Assembly (NCBI GenBank): GCA_964649195.1 | Contig: CAZYPK010000090.1 | Location: 1-20,080 of the forward strand | Length of the DNA stretch: 20,080 nucleotides | Direction of reading: 5' to 3' | From: JTS-RE9 sp964649195 | Lineage (GTDB): Bacteria > Planctomycetota > Phycisphaerae > Phycisphaerales > Phycisphaeraceae | Shown here: piece by piece, positions 8,274-15,222 of the stretch | How the letters are laid out: every line of letters starts with the position of its first letter | Numbering within the stretch: position 1 is the stretch's first letter | The notes under the pieces: model-generated | Told to the model about the DNA's origin: nothing | The model's database searches: none | The model's input: only the letters and a program-made list of their open reading frames with translations | Program-made: the position numbers and the translations under genes

Positions 8274-8359
8274 ATCCGCCGCTTGCGGCGTAGCAACGTC
8301 ATCGCGCCATCTCCGCATCACCGCGATGACGTTGCTACGCCGCAAGCGGCGGATTCATT
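8269..8359. terminator. 38-bp perfect palindrome containing both convergent stop codons
   Basis: Arms 8269-8306 and 8322-8359 are perfectly complementary and separated by a 15-nt loop (8307-8321). The left arm contains the TGA of the lipoprotein gene (8271-8273) and the right arm the TGA of pyrE (8355-8357). Inside each arm is a smaller palindrome, GCCGCTTGCGGC or its complement. It probably acts as a bidirectional terminator, although no T-tract follows. It could equally be an inserted REP-like element that supplied both gene ends. Confidence 0.8.
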
Positions 8360-8885
8360 CATCGATCCCCAGATCCGTCTTCGTGAACAGCGCATCAAAC
8401 TTGAAGCCCGCGCCTTCGATGTTTTCCCGTGCGCCTTCCTGCCGGTCGAGCACGGCGATGATCTTCACCACGATCGCGCCTGTGTCCTGGATGACTTTCG
8501 CCGCTTCGAGCACCTGTCCGCCGGTGGTGGCGATGTCTTCGACGATGATGATGCGGTCGCCTTTTTCGAGTTTGCCTTCGAGCTGTTTGGCGGTGCCATA
8601 CTCTTTTTTCTGGTTGCGGATCAGCACGCTGGGCTTGCCGGTGGCCATCGAGGTGGCGGTGACCAGCGGGATGCCGCCCAGCTCGGCGCCGGCCACGCGG
8701 TCGATGTCGCCGGCGGCGTTGACGTGCTCGGCGAAGAGCTTGCCGACCTCGATGAGGATGTCAGGCTGCGTCTCGAAAAGATACTTGTCCATGTAATACT
8801 TCGATTTCCTGCCGCTGCGCAGCGTGAAATCACCGTGGAGAAGGGCGGCATCGCAGATGCGTTGGGCGAGTTGTTGTTTGGTCAT
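8355..8885 (-). CDS. pyrE: Orotate phosphoribosyltransferase
   Basis: A 176-residue cytoplasmic enzyme of UMP synthesis that joins orotate to PRPP to give orotidine 5'-phosphate. The PRPP-binding loop is present as RIIIVEDIATTGGQV (111-125), with the acidic pair E116-D117. N-terminal features of the type I PRTase fold include FTLRSGRKSKYYMDK (20-34), and AELGGIPL (67-74) follows the family pattern. It lies 49 bp downstream of dapA on the same strand and could be co-transcribed with it. No clear Shine-Dalgarno precedes the ATG, which is common here. The last codon abuts the convergent palindrome. Confidence 0.93.
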   Translation of the reverse strand: MTKQQLAQRICDAALLHGDFTLRSGRKSKYYMDKYLFETQPDILIEVGKLFAEHVNAAGDIDRVAGAELGGIPLVTATSMATGKPSVLIRNQKKEYGTAKQLEGKLEKGDRIIIVEDIATTGGQVLEAAKVIQDTGAIVVKIIAVLDRQEGARENIEGAGFKFDALFTKTDLGIDE

Positions 8886-8934
8886 GGCTTGAAAGTCGAG
8901 GGGAGGAATGAATAACGAACGCAGGGCGACGTCA

Positions 8935-9825
8935 TCACCGCACGATCCCGCGCTGGCGCAGCGCCTTCTCCAATGTCGCCTTGTTCTCCGTCTGCATCTC
9001 GCACAGCGGCAGGCGCAGCTCGCCGGTGTCGCGGCCGGCCAGGGCCATGGCGATCTTGATCGGGATCGGGTTCGTCTCGATGAACATCACCTTGCAGAGC
9101 GCGAAGAGATCCTTGTGAAGCTCCCGCGCCACCGAAAACTTCCCGGCGGCGGCGGCATCGACCAGGGCCTTCACTTCCCTGGGCATCAGGTTCGAGAGCA
9201 CGCTGATCACCCCGCGCCCGCCGAGGGACATCAGCGGGAGCGTCAGCGAGTCATCACCGGAGAGGATGCGGATGTCGCACAGGCTCAGGATTTCGCTGGC
9301 CATGTCCATCGAGCCGGTGGCTTCCTTGATGGTGCCGATGTTCGGGTGCTTGTTGAGCTTCGCCACGGTCGAGGCGTTCATGGTGACGCCGCAGCGGCCG
9401 GGGATGTTGTAGAGGATGATGGGGATGTCCACCTTTTCGGCGATGAACATGAAGTGGCGGTAGAGGCCTTCCTGCGTGGGCTTGTTGTAGTACGGATTGA
9501 CCATCAGCGCGCCATCGGCGCCGACCTCTCTGGCATGTTCGGTCAGTTCGAGCGCTTCCTGCGTGGCGTTGCTGCCGGTGCCGGCGATGACCTGCACCTT
9601 GCGGCCGGCGGACGCGGCGATGTCACCGGCGGTCTTCACGGTGTGCTCGATCACCTTGCGGTGCTCATCGTGGCTGAGCGTGGGCGACTCGCCGGTGGTT
9701 CCCACGGGCACCAGGCCGTCGATGCCGCCTTCGATCTGAAGGCGAATCTGCTCGGTGAAGCGGGCGTAATCGACCCGGCCATCCTTGAACGGCGTGATCA
9801 TCGCGGTGTAGGCGCCTTGAAACAT
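8935..9825 (-). CDS. dapA: 4-hydroxy-tetrahydrodipicolinate synthase
   Basis: A 296-residue TIM-barrel enzyme that condenses pyruvate with aspartate semialdehyde in lysine and diaminopimelate synthesis. The Schiff-base lysine is K167 in GTIKEATG. GTTGES (42-47), NPYYNKP (110-116) and the YNIPGR motif with Y139 and R144 match the active-site pattern of the family. Length is normal. An AAGGA lies 7 nt before the ATG. A possible promoter and a strong hairpin lie in the 199-bp gap upstream, so it may start its own transcript that runs on into pyrE. Confidence 0.95.
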   Translation of the reverse strand: MFQGAYTAMITPFKDGRVDYARFTEQIRLQIEGGIDGLVPVGTTGESPTLSHDEHRKVIEHTVKTAGDIAASAGRKVQVIAGTGSNATQEALELTEHAREVGADGALMVNPYYNKPTQEGLYRHFMFIAEKVDIPIILYNIPGRCGVTMNASTVAKLNKHPNIGTIKEATGSMDMASEILSLCDIRILSGDDSLTLPLMSLGGRGVISVLSNLMPREVKALVDAAAAGKFSVARELHKDLFALCKVMFIETNPIPIKIAMALAGRDTGELRLPLCEMQTENKATLEKALRQRGIVR

Positions 9826-9873
9826 GATGCCATCCTTTGGGAATCGGTCCGCATCGCGCGCACCGGGTTGGAC

Positions 9874-9901
9874 AGTGTAGAAAGATCGATGCAGAGAGCA
9901 A
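9874..9901 (-). promoter_or_regulatory. Possible sigma-70-type promoter for dapA
   Basis: On the minus strand TTGCTC (9896-9901) and TACACT (9874-9879) are separated by 16 bp and lie about 50 bp before the dapA ATG. Both hexamers are imperfect, so this is a weak prediction. Confidence 0.3.
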
Positions 9902-9954
9902 AAGCGAACGGTGCGAAGCGACAGGGCAATCGCATGTATCGTCGGGGTCTGATG

Positions 9955-9985
9955 CTTCGCCCTCTCCCTTGGGGAGAGGGCGAAG
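9955..9985. terminator. GC-rich hairpin between the DUF6115-like gene and dapA
   Basis: CTTCGCCCTCTCCC, loop TTG, GGGAGAGGGCGAAG form a 14-bp perfect stem. It lies 40 bp past the stop of the minus-strand gene at 10025, where a terminator would be expected. There is no clear T-run, and the CCCTCTCCC/GGGAGAGGG core is also typical of REP-like repeats in GC-rich genomes. Confidence 0.6.
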
Positions 9986-10024
9986 AAGCCTCGGCGGACG
10001 CCGAATTGATATGCACGCTGTCGC

Positions 10025-10600
10025 TCACGCCGTGCGCAGCGCCAGGATCAGCTCGATCTTTCCGACATGCTCCTGCAACCGCTGCGCGATCGTGTAGGCG
10101 TCAAGCCCCTGGTCGGCAAGCTGATAGACCGAGCGCGAAAGGGGATCTTCAGGAAGCTGATCGCCGGCGCGGCCGGCGGTTGCGTTCGCATTTGCAGGCC
10201 TGGCGTCGGACTCATCACCCGTCGCGTATGGATCGGATGATTCCTGGGATCGCTGGCCGTGTCCGTTTTCCGTCAGGCGTTTCAACTCTTCGATTCGCTG
10301 ATCGACCCGCTTGAGCAGCATCTCCATGGCGGCGGCCTTGGCGTCGAGGTGCGATGAAAGCCGCTTGGAAAACTGCTCGATTTCGACCATGAGCACCTCC
10401 AGGTCGCCGCGCACGCCGCGCATCTGGTGGTTGCGCTCCAGGTGTTCCTTGGCGGTGAGCGTCGGGGTGACGGCCTGCGTCCGCCTTCGCTTCCTGTAGT
10501 TCCAGACGAGGCCGGTGATGACCATCGTGATGCCGGCCGCGAGGACCAGATCGGTGTTCTGGAACAGGGCGAGCATCGGAATCGGCGGTTGAATGATCAT
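10025..10600 (-). CDS. Membrane-anchored coiled-coil protein with DUF6115-like C-terminus
   Basis: A 191-residue protein of unknown function. Residues 9-34 form one membrane helix, followed by the basic stop-transfer KRRR. About 52-112 is a long amphipathic, probably coiled-coil helix (LEVLMVEIEQFSKRL, VDQRIEELKRL). A polar linker (113-150) leads to a conserved-looking tail, SVYQLADQGLDAYTIAQRLQ followed by EHVGKIELILAL. This tail resembles the C-terminal HTH-like segment of DUF6115/DUF2802 proteins. The predicted start has no Shine-Dalgarno; M9 is an alternative. It is divergent from tilS with 56 bp between them and lies upstream of dapA. Confidence 0.7.
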   Translation of the reverse strand: MIIQPPIPMLALFQNTDLVLAAGITMVITGLVWNYRKRRRTQAVTPTLTAKEHLERNHQMRGVRGDLEVLMVEIEQFSKRLSSHLDAKAAAMEMLLKRVDQRIEELKRLTENGHGQRSQESSDPYATGDESDARPANANATAGRAGDQLPEDPLSRSVYQLADQGLDAYTIAQRLQEHVGKIELILALRTA

Positions 10601-10656
10601 CAGCGAGGAGAGGAAAGGTTTTCAATCGGCGGGGTAACGAAGGGTATCATGGCGGT

Positions 10657-11739
10657 ATGAACCGGCCCGTCAAGGTGGAGCATCACGATCCGCTGGTGAA
10701 AGCGATCGGGCGGTCGCTTGGCGATCGCTGCCGGGTCAGGCCCGGTGATCGGCTGTTGGCGGCGGTCAGCGGCGGGGCGGATTCGGTGGCGTTGCTGCGG
10801 GCGCTGGTGATTCTAGCGGGACGGCGCGAGTGGAACCTGACGCTGGCGATCGGGCATGTGCAGCATCATCTGCGCGACGATGCGGAAGGCGATGCGATCT
10901 TCGTGCAGTCGCTGGCGTCCGAGCTGCGGCTGCCGTTTCTTCGAGCCGACCTGAACATCGAAAAGCACGCGGGAAACCTTGAAGCCCAGGCCCGAAAGCA
11001 GCGGTACGAGGCGCTGGGCGCCATGGCCGCGGCAGCGGGGGCTGCCCATGTCGTCACGGCTCACCACGGTCAGGATCAGATCGAAACGATGCTCATGCGG
11101 TTGCTGCGCGGCTCATCGCTCAAGGGTTTGAGCGGCATGGCGTGGCGACGGCGGCTGATTCCCGCAGCCGACACCGGCCACGCCATGCAGCTCATCCGCC
11201 CCATGCTCGCCATCGATCGGCGGGAACTGCTGCGCTTTCTCACCGGGCTGAATCAACCCTGGTGCGAAGACCATACGAATGCGGATGCGTCGCGTTGGCG
11301 CGCCCGACTTCGCCGCGATGTGCTTCCGGTGCTGCGGGAACTCAAGCCCGATGTCGCCGCCCGCGCCACGATGCTTGCCGATCAGTTGCGGCAGGCGGGA
11401 AAGGTGCTTGACGATGCCGTCTCGGTGGTGCTCGATCGCGTCATCGTGCAAGGCGACAGCCGCACCCTCGATCGCACCGATGCCCGGACCCTGCGCATGA
11501 TCGTGCTCAGCGGCGTGCTGCGACACCTGCTGCTCGAACTGGGCGCCCGTGCAGACCGGCTGACCACGCGAAGCATGAAGCCGATGCTTCGCGCCATCCG
11601 CGATACGACCGGCGGCAGCCGGCTGTTTCAATTCAGCGAAGGGGTGACGGCGCTGATCACGCGGACGGCCATCGTGGTGAGTGCGGAAAAGGAATCGGCC
11701 GAGCCGCGACTCAACGAGTCGCGGACGCGAACAACCTGA
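10657..11739 (+). CDS. tilS: tRNA(Ile)-lysidine synthetase
   Basis: A 360-residue ATP-dependent enzyme that attaches lysine to C34 of the CAU-anticodon tRNA-Ile, changing both codon reading and charging. The PP-loop SGGADS is at 38-43. TAHHGQDQIETMLMRLLRGS (134-153) and EDHTNADASRWRARLRRDVL (204-223) are hallmark segments. At 360 residues it lacks the long C-terminal extension of the E. coli type. The usual VDH-type motif reads GHVQHHLR (66-73). The ATG at 10657 has only a distant AAGGG upstream; an overlapping ATG at 10649 gives just a three-codon frame. A 9-bp hairpin (11704-11724) lies within the last codons. Confidence 0.92.
   Translation: MNRPVKVEHHDPLVKAIGRSLGDRCRVRPGDRLLAAVSGGADSVALLRALVILAGRREWNLTLAIGHVQHHLRDDAEGDAIFVQSLASELRLPFLRADLNIEKHAGNLEAQARKQRYEALGAMAAAAGAAHVVTAHHGQDQIETMLMRLLRGSSLKGLSGMAWRRRLIPAADTGHAMQLIRPMLAIDRRELLRFLTGLNQPWCEDHTNADASRWRARLRRDVLPVLRELKPDVAARATMLADQLRQAGKVLDDAVSVVLDRVIVQGDSRTLDRTDARTLRMIVLSGVLRHLLLELGARADRLTTRSMKPMLRAIRDTTGGSRLFQFSEGVTALITRTAIVVSAEKESAEPRLNESRTRTT
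11704..11724. terminator. Hairpin in the 3' end of tilS
   Basis: CCGCGACTC, loop AAC, GAGTCGCGG form a perfect 9-bp stem that ends 12 bp before the tilS stop codon. It may help end transcription or protect the mRNA 3' end. No T-run follows, so it may simply be another small repeat absorbed into the reading frame. Confidence 0.45.
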
Positions 11740-11815
11740 AGGATGCGAAAATCGCGCGGGCGATGAAAAGCCTCGAAAACCGTGTGGCCGTTCGCCGGCG
11801 CATGCCAGGGCATAT

Positions 11816-11931
11816 GGGAGGGCGAAGCTCCCGATTCCGGGGGTGAGCCGTTCTTCACGAAGCGAGTTCTGTTTCCTCAGCCTGCGGACAGGCTTCGTCA
11901 ACAGACGGCTCGGCGGGAGCCTCGCCCTCCC
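11816..11931. repeat. Inverted repeat pair, GGGAGGGCGAAGCTCCC type
   Basis: The 17-mer GGGAGGGCGAAGCTCCC (11816-11832) is matched in reverse complement, with one mismatch, at 11915-11931 (GGGAGCCTCGCCCTCCC). GAGCCG and CGGCTC together with CACGAAGC and GCTTCGTC extend the symmetry inward. The whole can fold into one long imperfect hairpin, typical of planctomycete intergenic repeats. Confidence 0.65.
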
Positions 11932-11966
11932 GAAGCCTCGCCCTCCCGAAGCCTCGCCCTCCCAAA
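11919..11966. repeat. Three tandem 16-bp repeats
   Basis: The units GCCTCGCCCTCCCGAA, GCCTCGCCCTCCCGAA and GCCTCGCCCTCCCAAA are contiguous. They are expansions of the right arm of the palindrome at 11816-11931, indicating slippage or repeat amplification after the element arrived. Confidence 0.85.
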
Positions 11967-12051
11967 GTCATATGCGTTTGCCTTGCGGTGCATGCCATCA
12001 CCCTGGGTCGCATCGCGGCTTGCCCGCATTTCGGTCGATACACTTTGCATC

Positions 12052-13575
12052 GTGCCCCGACCTTTGAAGCAATCCTTTCGCTGCCGGCCGATCGAAAGCT
12101 TGACGGCCCAGCTTCTCTTTTCGCCGCCGGAGGTGAGGCAGGAGCAGGTCCGCCGCGCCGAACGGCTGCATGATGAGATTGATGGCCATGCCAACTATTC
12201 GCTGGAGTTCATCAAGTATCGCATCACCGGTTTTCGGGATGCGGATTCGGGTGACATCATCATGACCGGCCAGGCGATCCTTCCGGACCTTCGTCTGATG
12301 ATCGATCGCGTCAGCGCCTCGGCGCCGTTTCCCGCCGCCGGTGAAGAGGCGATCGAAACGCCGGAGGAGGCCGCGGCCAGGTTGGGCGTGAGCACGAAGA
12401 CGCTTTCGCGCTGGCGTCAACTGGGGCTGCGCTGGCGCTGGGTGCGGCGCGATGCGAATCGCAAGCCGGGCGTCATGTTCACGCGGGAGGCGTTGGATGT
12501 TTTCGCCAGGTCGCAGGGCGGGCGCGTGACCCATGCGGCGGCATTCACGCAGATGACGCCGGCGATGAGAAAACGCATCATCGCCCGCGCCCGGCGACTG
12601 GTGCAGGCCCGCGATCTGTCGCCGCATCGCGTGGCGATGCACCTGAGCCGGCGGATGGGCAGGGCGGTGGAGACGATTCGTCTGCTGCTGGAAAAGCACG
12701 ATCGCGATCATCCGCAGTCGCCTGTTTTTCTTCAGCGCCATGAGCCGCTCACCGTCGAGCAGAAACGGGAGATCGTTCACGCCCGCTCGCTGGGCACACC
12801 GGTGAGCGTTCTCGCCAGGCGTTTCCGCAAGACGCACACGACCATTCGCCGGGCGGTGGTGGAGCATCGGGCGGCGGGCATTCGCAGGCTGGTGATTCGC
12901 CACATCAAGCTGCCGATCTTCGAGCGCGAGGATGCGGATGTCGTCATCCTCCGGCCCGAACCGATGCAGGCGCTTTCGGAGCGGACGGTTTCGGCGATGC
13001 CCGTTGATGATCTGCCTTTGGCGGTCCGGCCCTGGTTCGCCATGACGCCGCTGCGGTCCGATGATGCGAAGTCGCTGCTGATCCGCATGAATTATCTGCG
13101 CTGGCGGGCCGCGAAGGTGCGCGGCGCCCTGGACAAGTATGAGCCGCGCATCGCCGAACTGGATCGGATCGAAGCGGACCTGAAGCAGGCGACGGCGATA
13201 CGCGACGGCGTGGTGATGCGCACGCTCCCGCTGATTCTGAGCATCGCCCGCAGGCAACTGATCGCGCTGACCGATCGCACGCAATCGCCGGCGGTGCTCA
13301 TGAGGCTGCTGGAAATGGGGCTGCCATTGGGCATTGATGCGATCGATGAATTCGACATCCGCCGCAACCAGGCGTTCGAGGATTATCTGCGCGGCCTGCT
13401 CATGCGGGTCTATGCCACCCGCACCGCCATGGCGGAGATTCACGCGGTCATGGGCGGCGACGGCGGCGAAGGCAGGCCCAAGGCCAGGGCGAAGTTCATC
13501 CATCAGACCGGCGAAGAGTTTCTGGCCCGACTCAAGGAACTGGGATTGCAACAGGGCGTGGTGATGGAAAGGTGA
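12052..13575 (+). CDS. Divergent sigma-70-like protein with several helix-turn-helix segments
   Basis: With a GTG start at 12052 the protein has 507 residues. About 103-150 is an excisionase/MerR-like HTH (ETPEEAAARLGVSTKTLSRW). About 172-215 and 232-275 look like two further helical DNA-binding segments, the last homeodomain-like (VSVLARRFRKTHTTIRRAVV). About 333-455 aligns by eye with planctomycete sigma-70 regions 1.2 to 2.3: MNYLRWRAAKVRGALD, then ATAIRDGVVMRTLPLILSIA in place of the usual NLRLVVSIA, then GIDAIDEFDIRRNQAFEDYL in place of AVEKFD-RG-FSTY. The tryptophan/aromatic residues of region 2.3 and all of regions 3-4 are absent. The start was placed here because conserved-looking sequence (ESLTAQLLFSPPEVRQEQ) begins soon after and the upstream frame runs through repeats. 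No Shine-Dalgarno is seen. It could be a true sigma factor or a sigma-derived regulator. Confidence 0.75.
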   Translation: MPRPLKQSFRCRPIESLTAQLLFSPPEVRQEQVRRAERLHDEIDGHANYSLEFIKYRITGFRDADSGDIIMTGQAILPDLRLMIDRVSASAPFPAAGEEAIETPEEAAARLGVSTKTLSRWRQLGLRWRWVRRDANRKPGVMFTREALDVFARSQGGRVTHAAAFTQMTPAMRKRIIARARRLVQARDLSPHRVAMHLSRRMGRAVETIRLLLEKHDRDHPQSPVFLQRHEPLTVEQKREIVHARSLGTPVSVLARRFRKTHTTIRRAVVEHRAAGIRRLVIRHIKLPIFEREDADVVILRPEPMQALSERTVSAMPVDDLPLAVRPWFAMTPLRSDDAKSLLIRMNYLRWRAAKVRGALDKYEPRIAELDRIEADLKQATAIRDGVVMRTLPLILSIARRQLIALTDRTQSPAVLMRLLEMGLPLGIDAIDEFDIRRNQAFEDYLRGLLMRVYATRTAMAEIHAVMGGDGGEGRPKARAKFIHQTGEEFLARLKELGLQQGVVMER

Positions 13576-13599
13576 GGAAGTGGAAAAACAGGAAATCAA

Positions 13600-13622
13600 G
13601 AAAGCAGGAAAGCAGGAAATGA
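13600..13622. repeat. Purine-rich dispersed repeat, copy 1
   Basis: The 23-bp segment made of GAAAGCAGGAAA, GCAGG and AAATGA recurs with one mismatch at 15191-15213. It lies in the 56-bp gap between two convergent genes, within a longer purine-rich tract (13577-13630). Confidence 0.7.
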
Positions 13623-13631
13623 GGAAAGGGA

Positions 13632-14075
13632 TCAGCCCACCGGTGTGAACGGCGCCTTGTGGGTCATCACGAACACGTAGCCGATGGTCACGGCGATCAG
13701 CGCCAGCCCGATGCCGATGCGGGCCTGCGTCAGTTGCATGAGCACGGTTTCCTCGATGCCGTCGTGATGGCGGTAGATCCAGAGGACGAGGGTGCCGGCG
13801 CAGATGGCGGCGGGATCGAGCACCAGCAGGATGCCGGTGATCCACAGATCAGGCATCGGCATGAACCAGAGCAGCACGGAGAAGACGACGCCGATGAGCC
13901 CGGCCCAGGCGCTCATCAAGGCCAGCGGCGGCCCCCAGCCGAAGAAACGCTCGCCCGAAGCGGGCAGTTTCCACATGAAAAACAGCACCGCGGCGACAAG
14001 CCCCAGCGATGCGATCACCTGCAACGTGACGCGGGAGCCTTCGGAAAGCGCGAGTGTCGGTAAGTCGATGGGCAT
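13632..14075 (-). CDS. Four-helix membrane protein, function unknown
   Basis: A 147-residue protein with four hydrophobic segments at about 18-36, 48-71, 76-100 and 117-137, separated by short polar loops; the loop after helix 3 is YRHHDGIEETVLMQL. There is no signal peptide and no motif I recognise. It is the last gene of a probable minus-strand operon with folK, queE and queD, 30 bp after queD. That position does not by itself imply a role in pterin or queuosine metabolism. No Shine-Dalgarno is evident before the ATG. Confidence 0.7.
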   Translation of the reverse strand: MPIDLPTLALSEGSRVTLQVIASLGLVAAVLFFMWKLPASGERFFGWGPPLALMSAWAGLIGVVFSVLLWFMPMPDLWITGILLVLDPAAICAGTLVLWIYRHHDGIEETVLMQLTQARIGIGLALIAVTIGYVFVMTHKAPFTPVG

Positions 14076-14105
14076 AACGAAACAGCCATGCGTTGAAGCG
14101 GCCGG

Positions 14106-14465
14106 TTACCCGCGATACTCGGCGGCGGAGGTGCAGGTCTCGCGGACGATGATCGTGCTCAGCAGCGGCAAGGCGGGCTTGAGGCGATCGAAAATCCACC
14201 TGGAAAGCAACTCGGCGGTGGGGTTCTCCAGACCTGCGATGTCGTTGAGCAGGCGGTGATCGAGCTGCGTATGCACCGGTTCGATGGCGGCCTTGATGTC
14301 GCCGTAGTCGATGAGGTAGCCGCGCGATTCATCGAGCTCGCCTTCGATGATGACATCGACGTGAAACGAGTGCCCATGCAGCCGCCGGCATTTGTGCCCT
14401 TCGGGAAAAGTGGGCAGCCAGTGGGCCGCTTCAAAGTCAAAGGTCTTGGTCAGTTTCATTCGCAT
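14106..14465 (-). CDS. queD: 6-carboxy-5,6,7,8-tetrahydropterin synthase
   Basis: A 119-residue enzyme that converts dihydroneopterin triphosphate to 6-carboxytetrahydropterin, the second step of 7-deazaguanine (queuosine) synthesis. Zinc ligands H15, H30 and H32 are in FEAAHWLP and CRRLHGHSF. C26, H70 in LDHRLLND and E109 in VRETCTSAAEY complete the active-site pattern. The ATG at 14465 was preferred over an upstream GTG (14477) because AGGTGA lies exactly 8 nt before it, and the GTG is part of that site. It follows queE with 15 bp between them, so both are probably translated from one transcript. Confidence 0.92.
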   Translation of the reverse strand: MRMKLTKTFDFEAAHWLPTFPEGHKCRRLHGHSFHVDVIIEGELDESRGYLIDYGDIKAAIEPVHTQLDHRLLNDIAGLENPTAELLSRWIFDRLKPALPLLSTIIVRETCTSAAEYRG

Positions 14466-14473
14466 GATTTCAA

Positions 14474-14479
14474 TCACCT
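14474..14479 (-). promoter_or_regulatory. Ribosome binding site that decides the queD start
   Basis: On the minus strand AGGTGA lies 8 nt before the ATG at 14465. The possible GTG start at 14477 falls inside this motif and is therefore unlikely. Confidence 0.7.
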
Positions 14480-14480
14480 G

Positions 14481-15170
14481 TCACACGCCTCGGGCCGTCG
14501 GTTCCCAGATCAGCTTATGCAATTGCGTCTGCATCCGCACCGGCAGGTGGTCCTCCAGGATCCACCGGGCCAGATCGAGCATCGGCAGGCCCGCCACCCC
14601 GGCGATTTCCTTCGTCGCCTTCATCGGGGCCGCGGCGCTCATGAGCACCGCTTTCACGCGCGAGCCCAGATCATGTTTGAGAATCAGCCCGCGCGACCAT
14701 TCGTAATCCTCGCGCGAGCAGAGGACGAACTTCACCTCATCCTGCCGCGTCAGATGATCGAGATTGCTCCAGAGATTGCGGTCGGCCTCGCCGCTGCCGG
14801 GGGTCTTGATGTCCATGATGCGGATGACGCGCCCGTCGCACCGCGAGATGTCGCAGGCGCCGTCGGTTTCGAGAAGCACGGTCCAGCCCCGATCGCAAAG
14901 CAAAGTCATCAGCGGATGCACATTCGGTTGAAGCAGCGGTTCGCCGCCGGTGATTTCGATGAGGCGGCACGCGCCGCCGCCGATCGCGTCGGCTTCATGG
15001 AGGATGTCTTCAAGCGTCTTCTTTTTGCCTTCGAAAAAGGCATATTCGGTATCGCAGTAGGCGCAGCGCAGATGGCAGCCGGTGAGTCGCACAAAGACGC
15101 AAGGCAGCCCGGCCCAGGTGGATTCACCCTGGATCGAATGGAAGATTTCGTTGACGAGCAGGGTGGGCAT
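14481..15170 (-). CDS. queE: 7-carboxy-7-deazaguanine synthase (radical SAM)
   Basis: A 229-residue radical SAM enzyme that contracts 6-carboxytetrahydropterin to 7-carboxy-7-deazaguanine, the step after QueD. The iron-sulfur cluster motif is C32-X3-C36-X2-C39 (GCHLRCAYCD), followed by ITGGEPLLQ (73-81), the SAM-contact glycine motif. The N-terminal FHSIQGES segment (10-17) is typical of the family. The start at 15170 was chosen because MPTLLVNEIFHSIQGE matches the family N-terminus; the 16 extra residues of the longer frame come from a purine/pyrimidine repeat. The gene sits between folK and queD. Confidence 0.93.
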   Translation of the reverse strand: MPTLLVNEIFHSIQGESTWAGLPCVFVRLTGCHLRCAYCDTEYAFFEGKKKTLEDILHEADAIGGGACRLIEITGGEPLLQPNVHPLMTLLCDRGWTVLLETDGACDISRCDGRVIRIMDIKTPGSGEADRNLWSNLDHLTRQDEVKFVLCSREDYEWSRGLILKHDLGSRVKAVLMSAAAPMKATKEIAGVAGLPMLDLARWILEDHLPVRMQTQLHKLIWEPTARGV

Positions 15171-15190
15171 TGAAGAAAACAGGAGAGCAC

Positions 15191-15213
15191 GAAAGCAGGA
15201 AAACAGGAAATGA
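15191..15213. repeat. Purine-rich dispersed repeat, copy 2
   Basis: Matches 13600-13622 at 22 of 23 positions, in the same orientation. It lies between the folK stop and the queE start and would add a spurious N-terminus to queE if translated. Confidence 0.7.
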
Positions 15214-15222
15214 AACATGCGA

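Larger units (their letters stand above)
11740..12051. other. Intergenic region with a large imperfect palindrome and 16-bp tandem repeats
   Basis: This 312-bp spacer lies between tilS and the sigma-like gene. Its centre, 11809-11976, begins GCATATGGGAGGGCGAAGCTCCC and ends in an inverted, expanded counterpart with CATATGC. I see no gene. The promoter of the sigma-like gene should lie in 11977-12051, but no convincing hexamer pair was found. Confidence 0.65.

Noticed and set aside
11782..12051. Upstream extension of the sigma-like reading frame
   Set aside because: It passes through the palindrome and the 16-bp tandem repeats, and the protein pattern typical of the family only begins after 12052.
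11998..13845. A 615-codon minus-strand open frame opposite the sigma-like gene
   Set aside because: Its composition is that of an antisense frame, and the plus strand carries HTH and sigma region 2 patterns.
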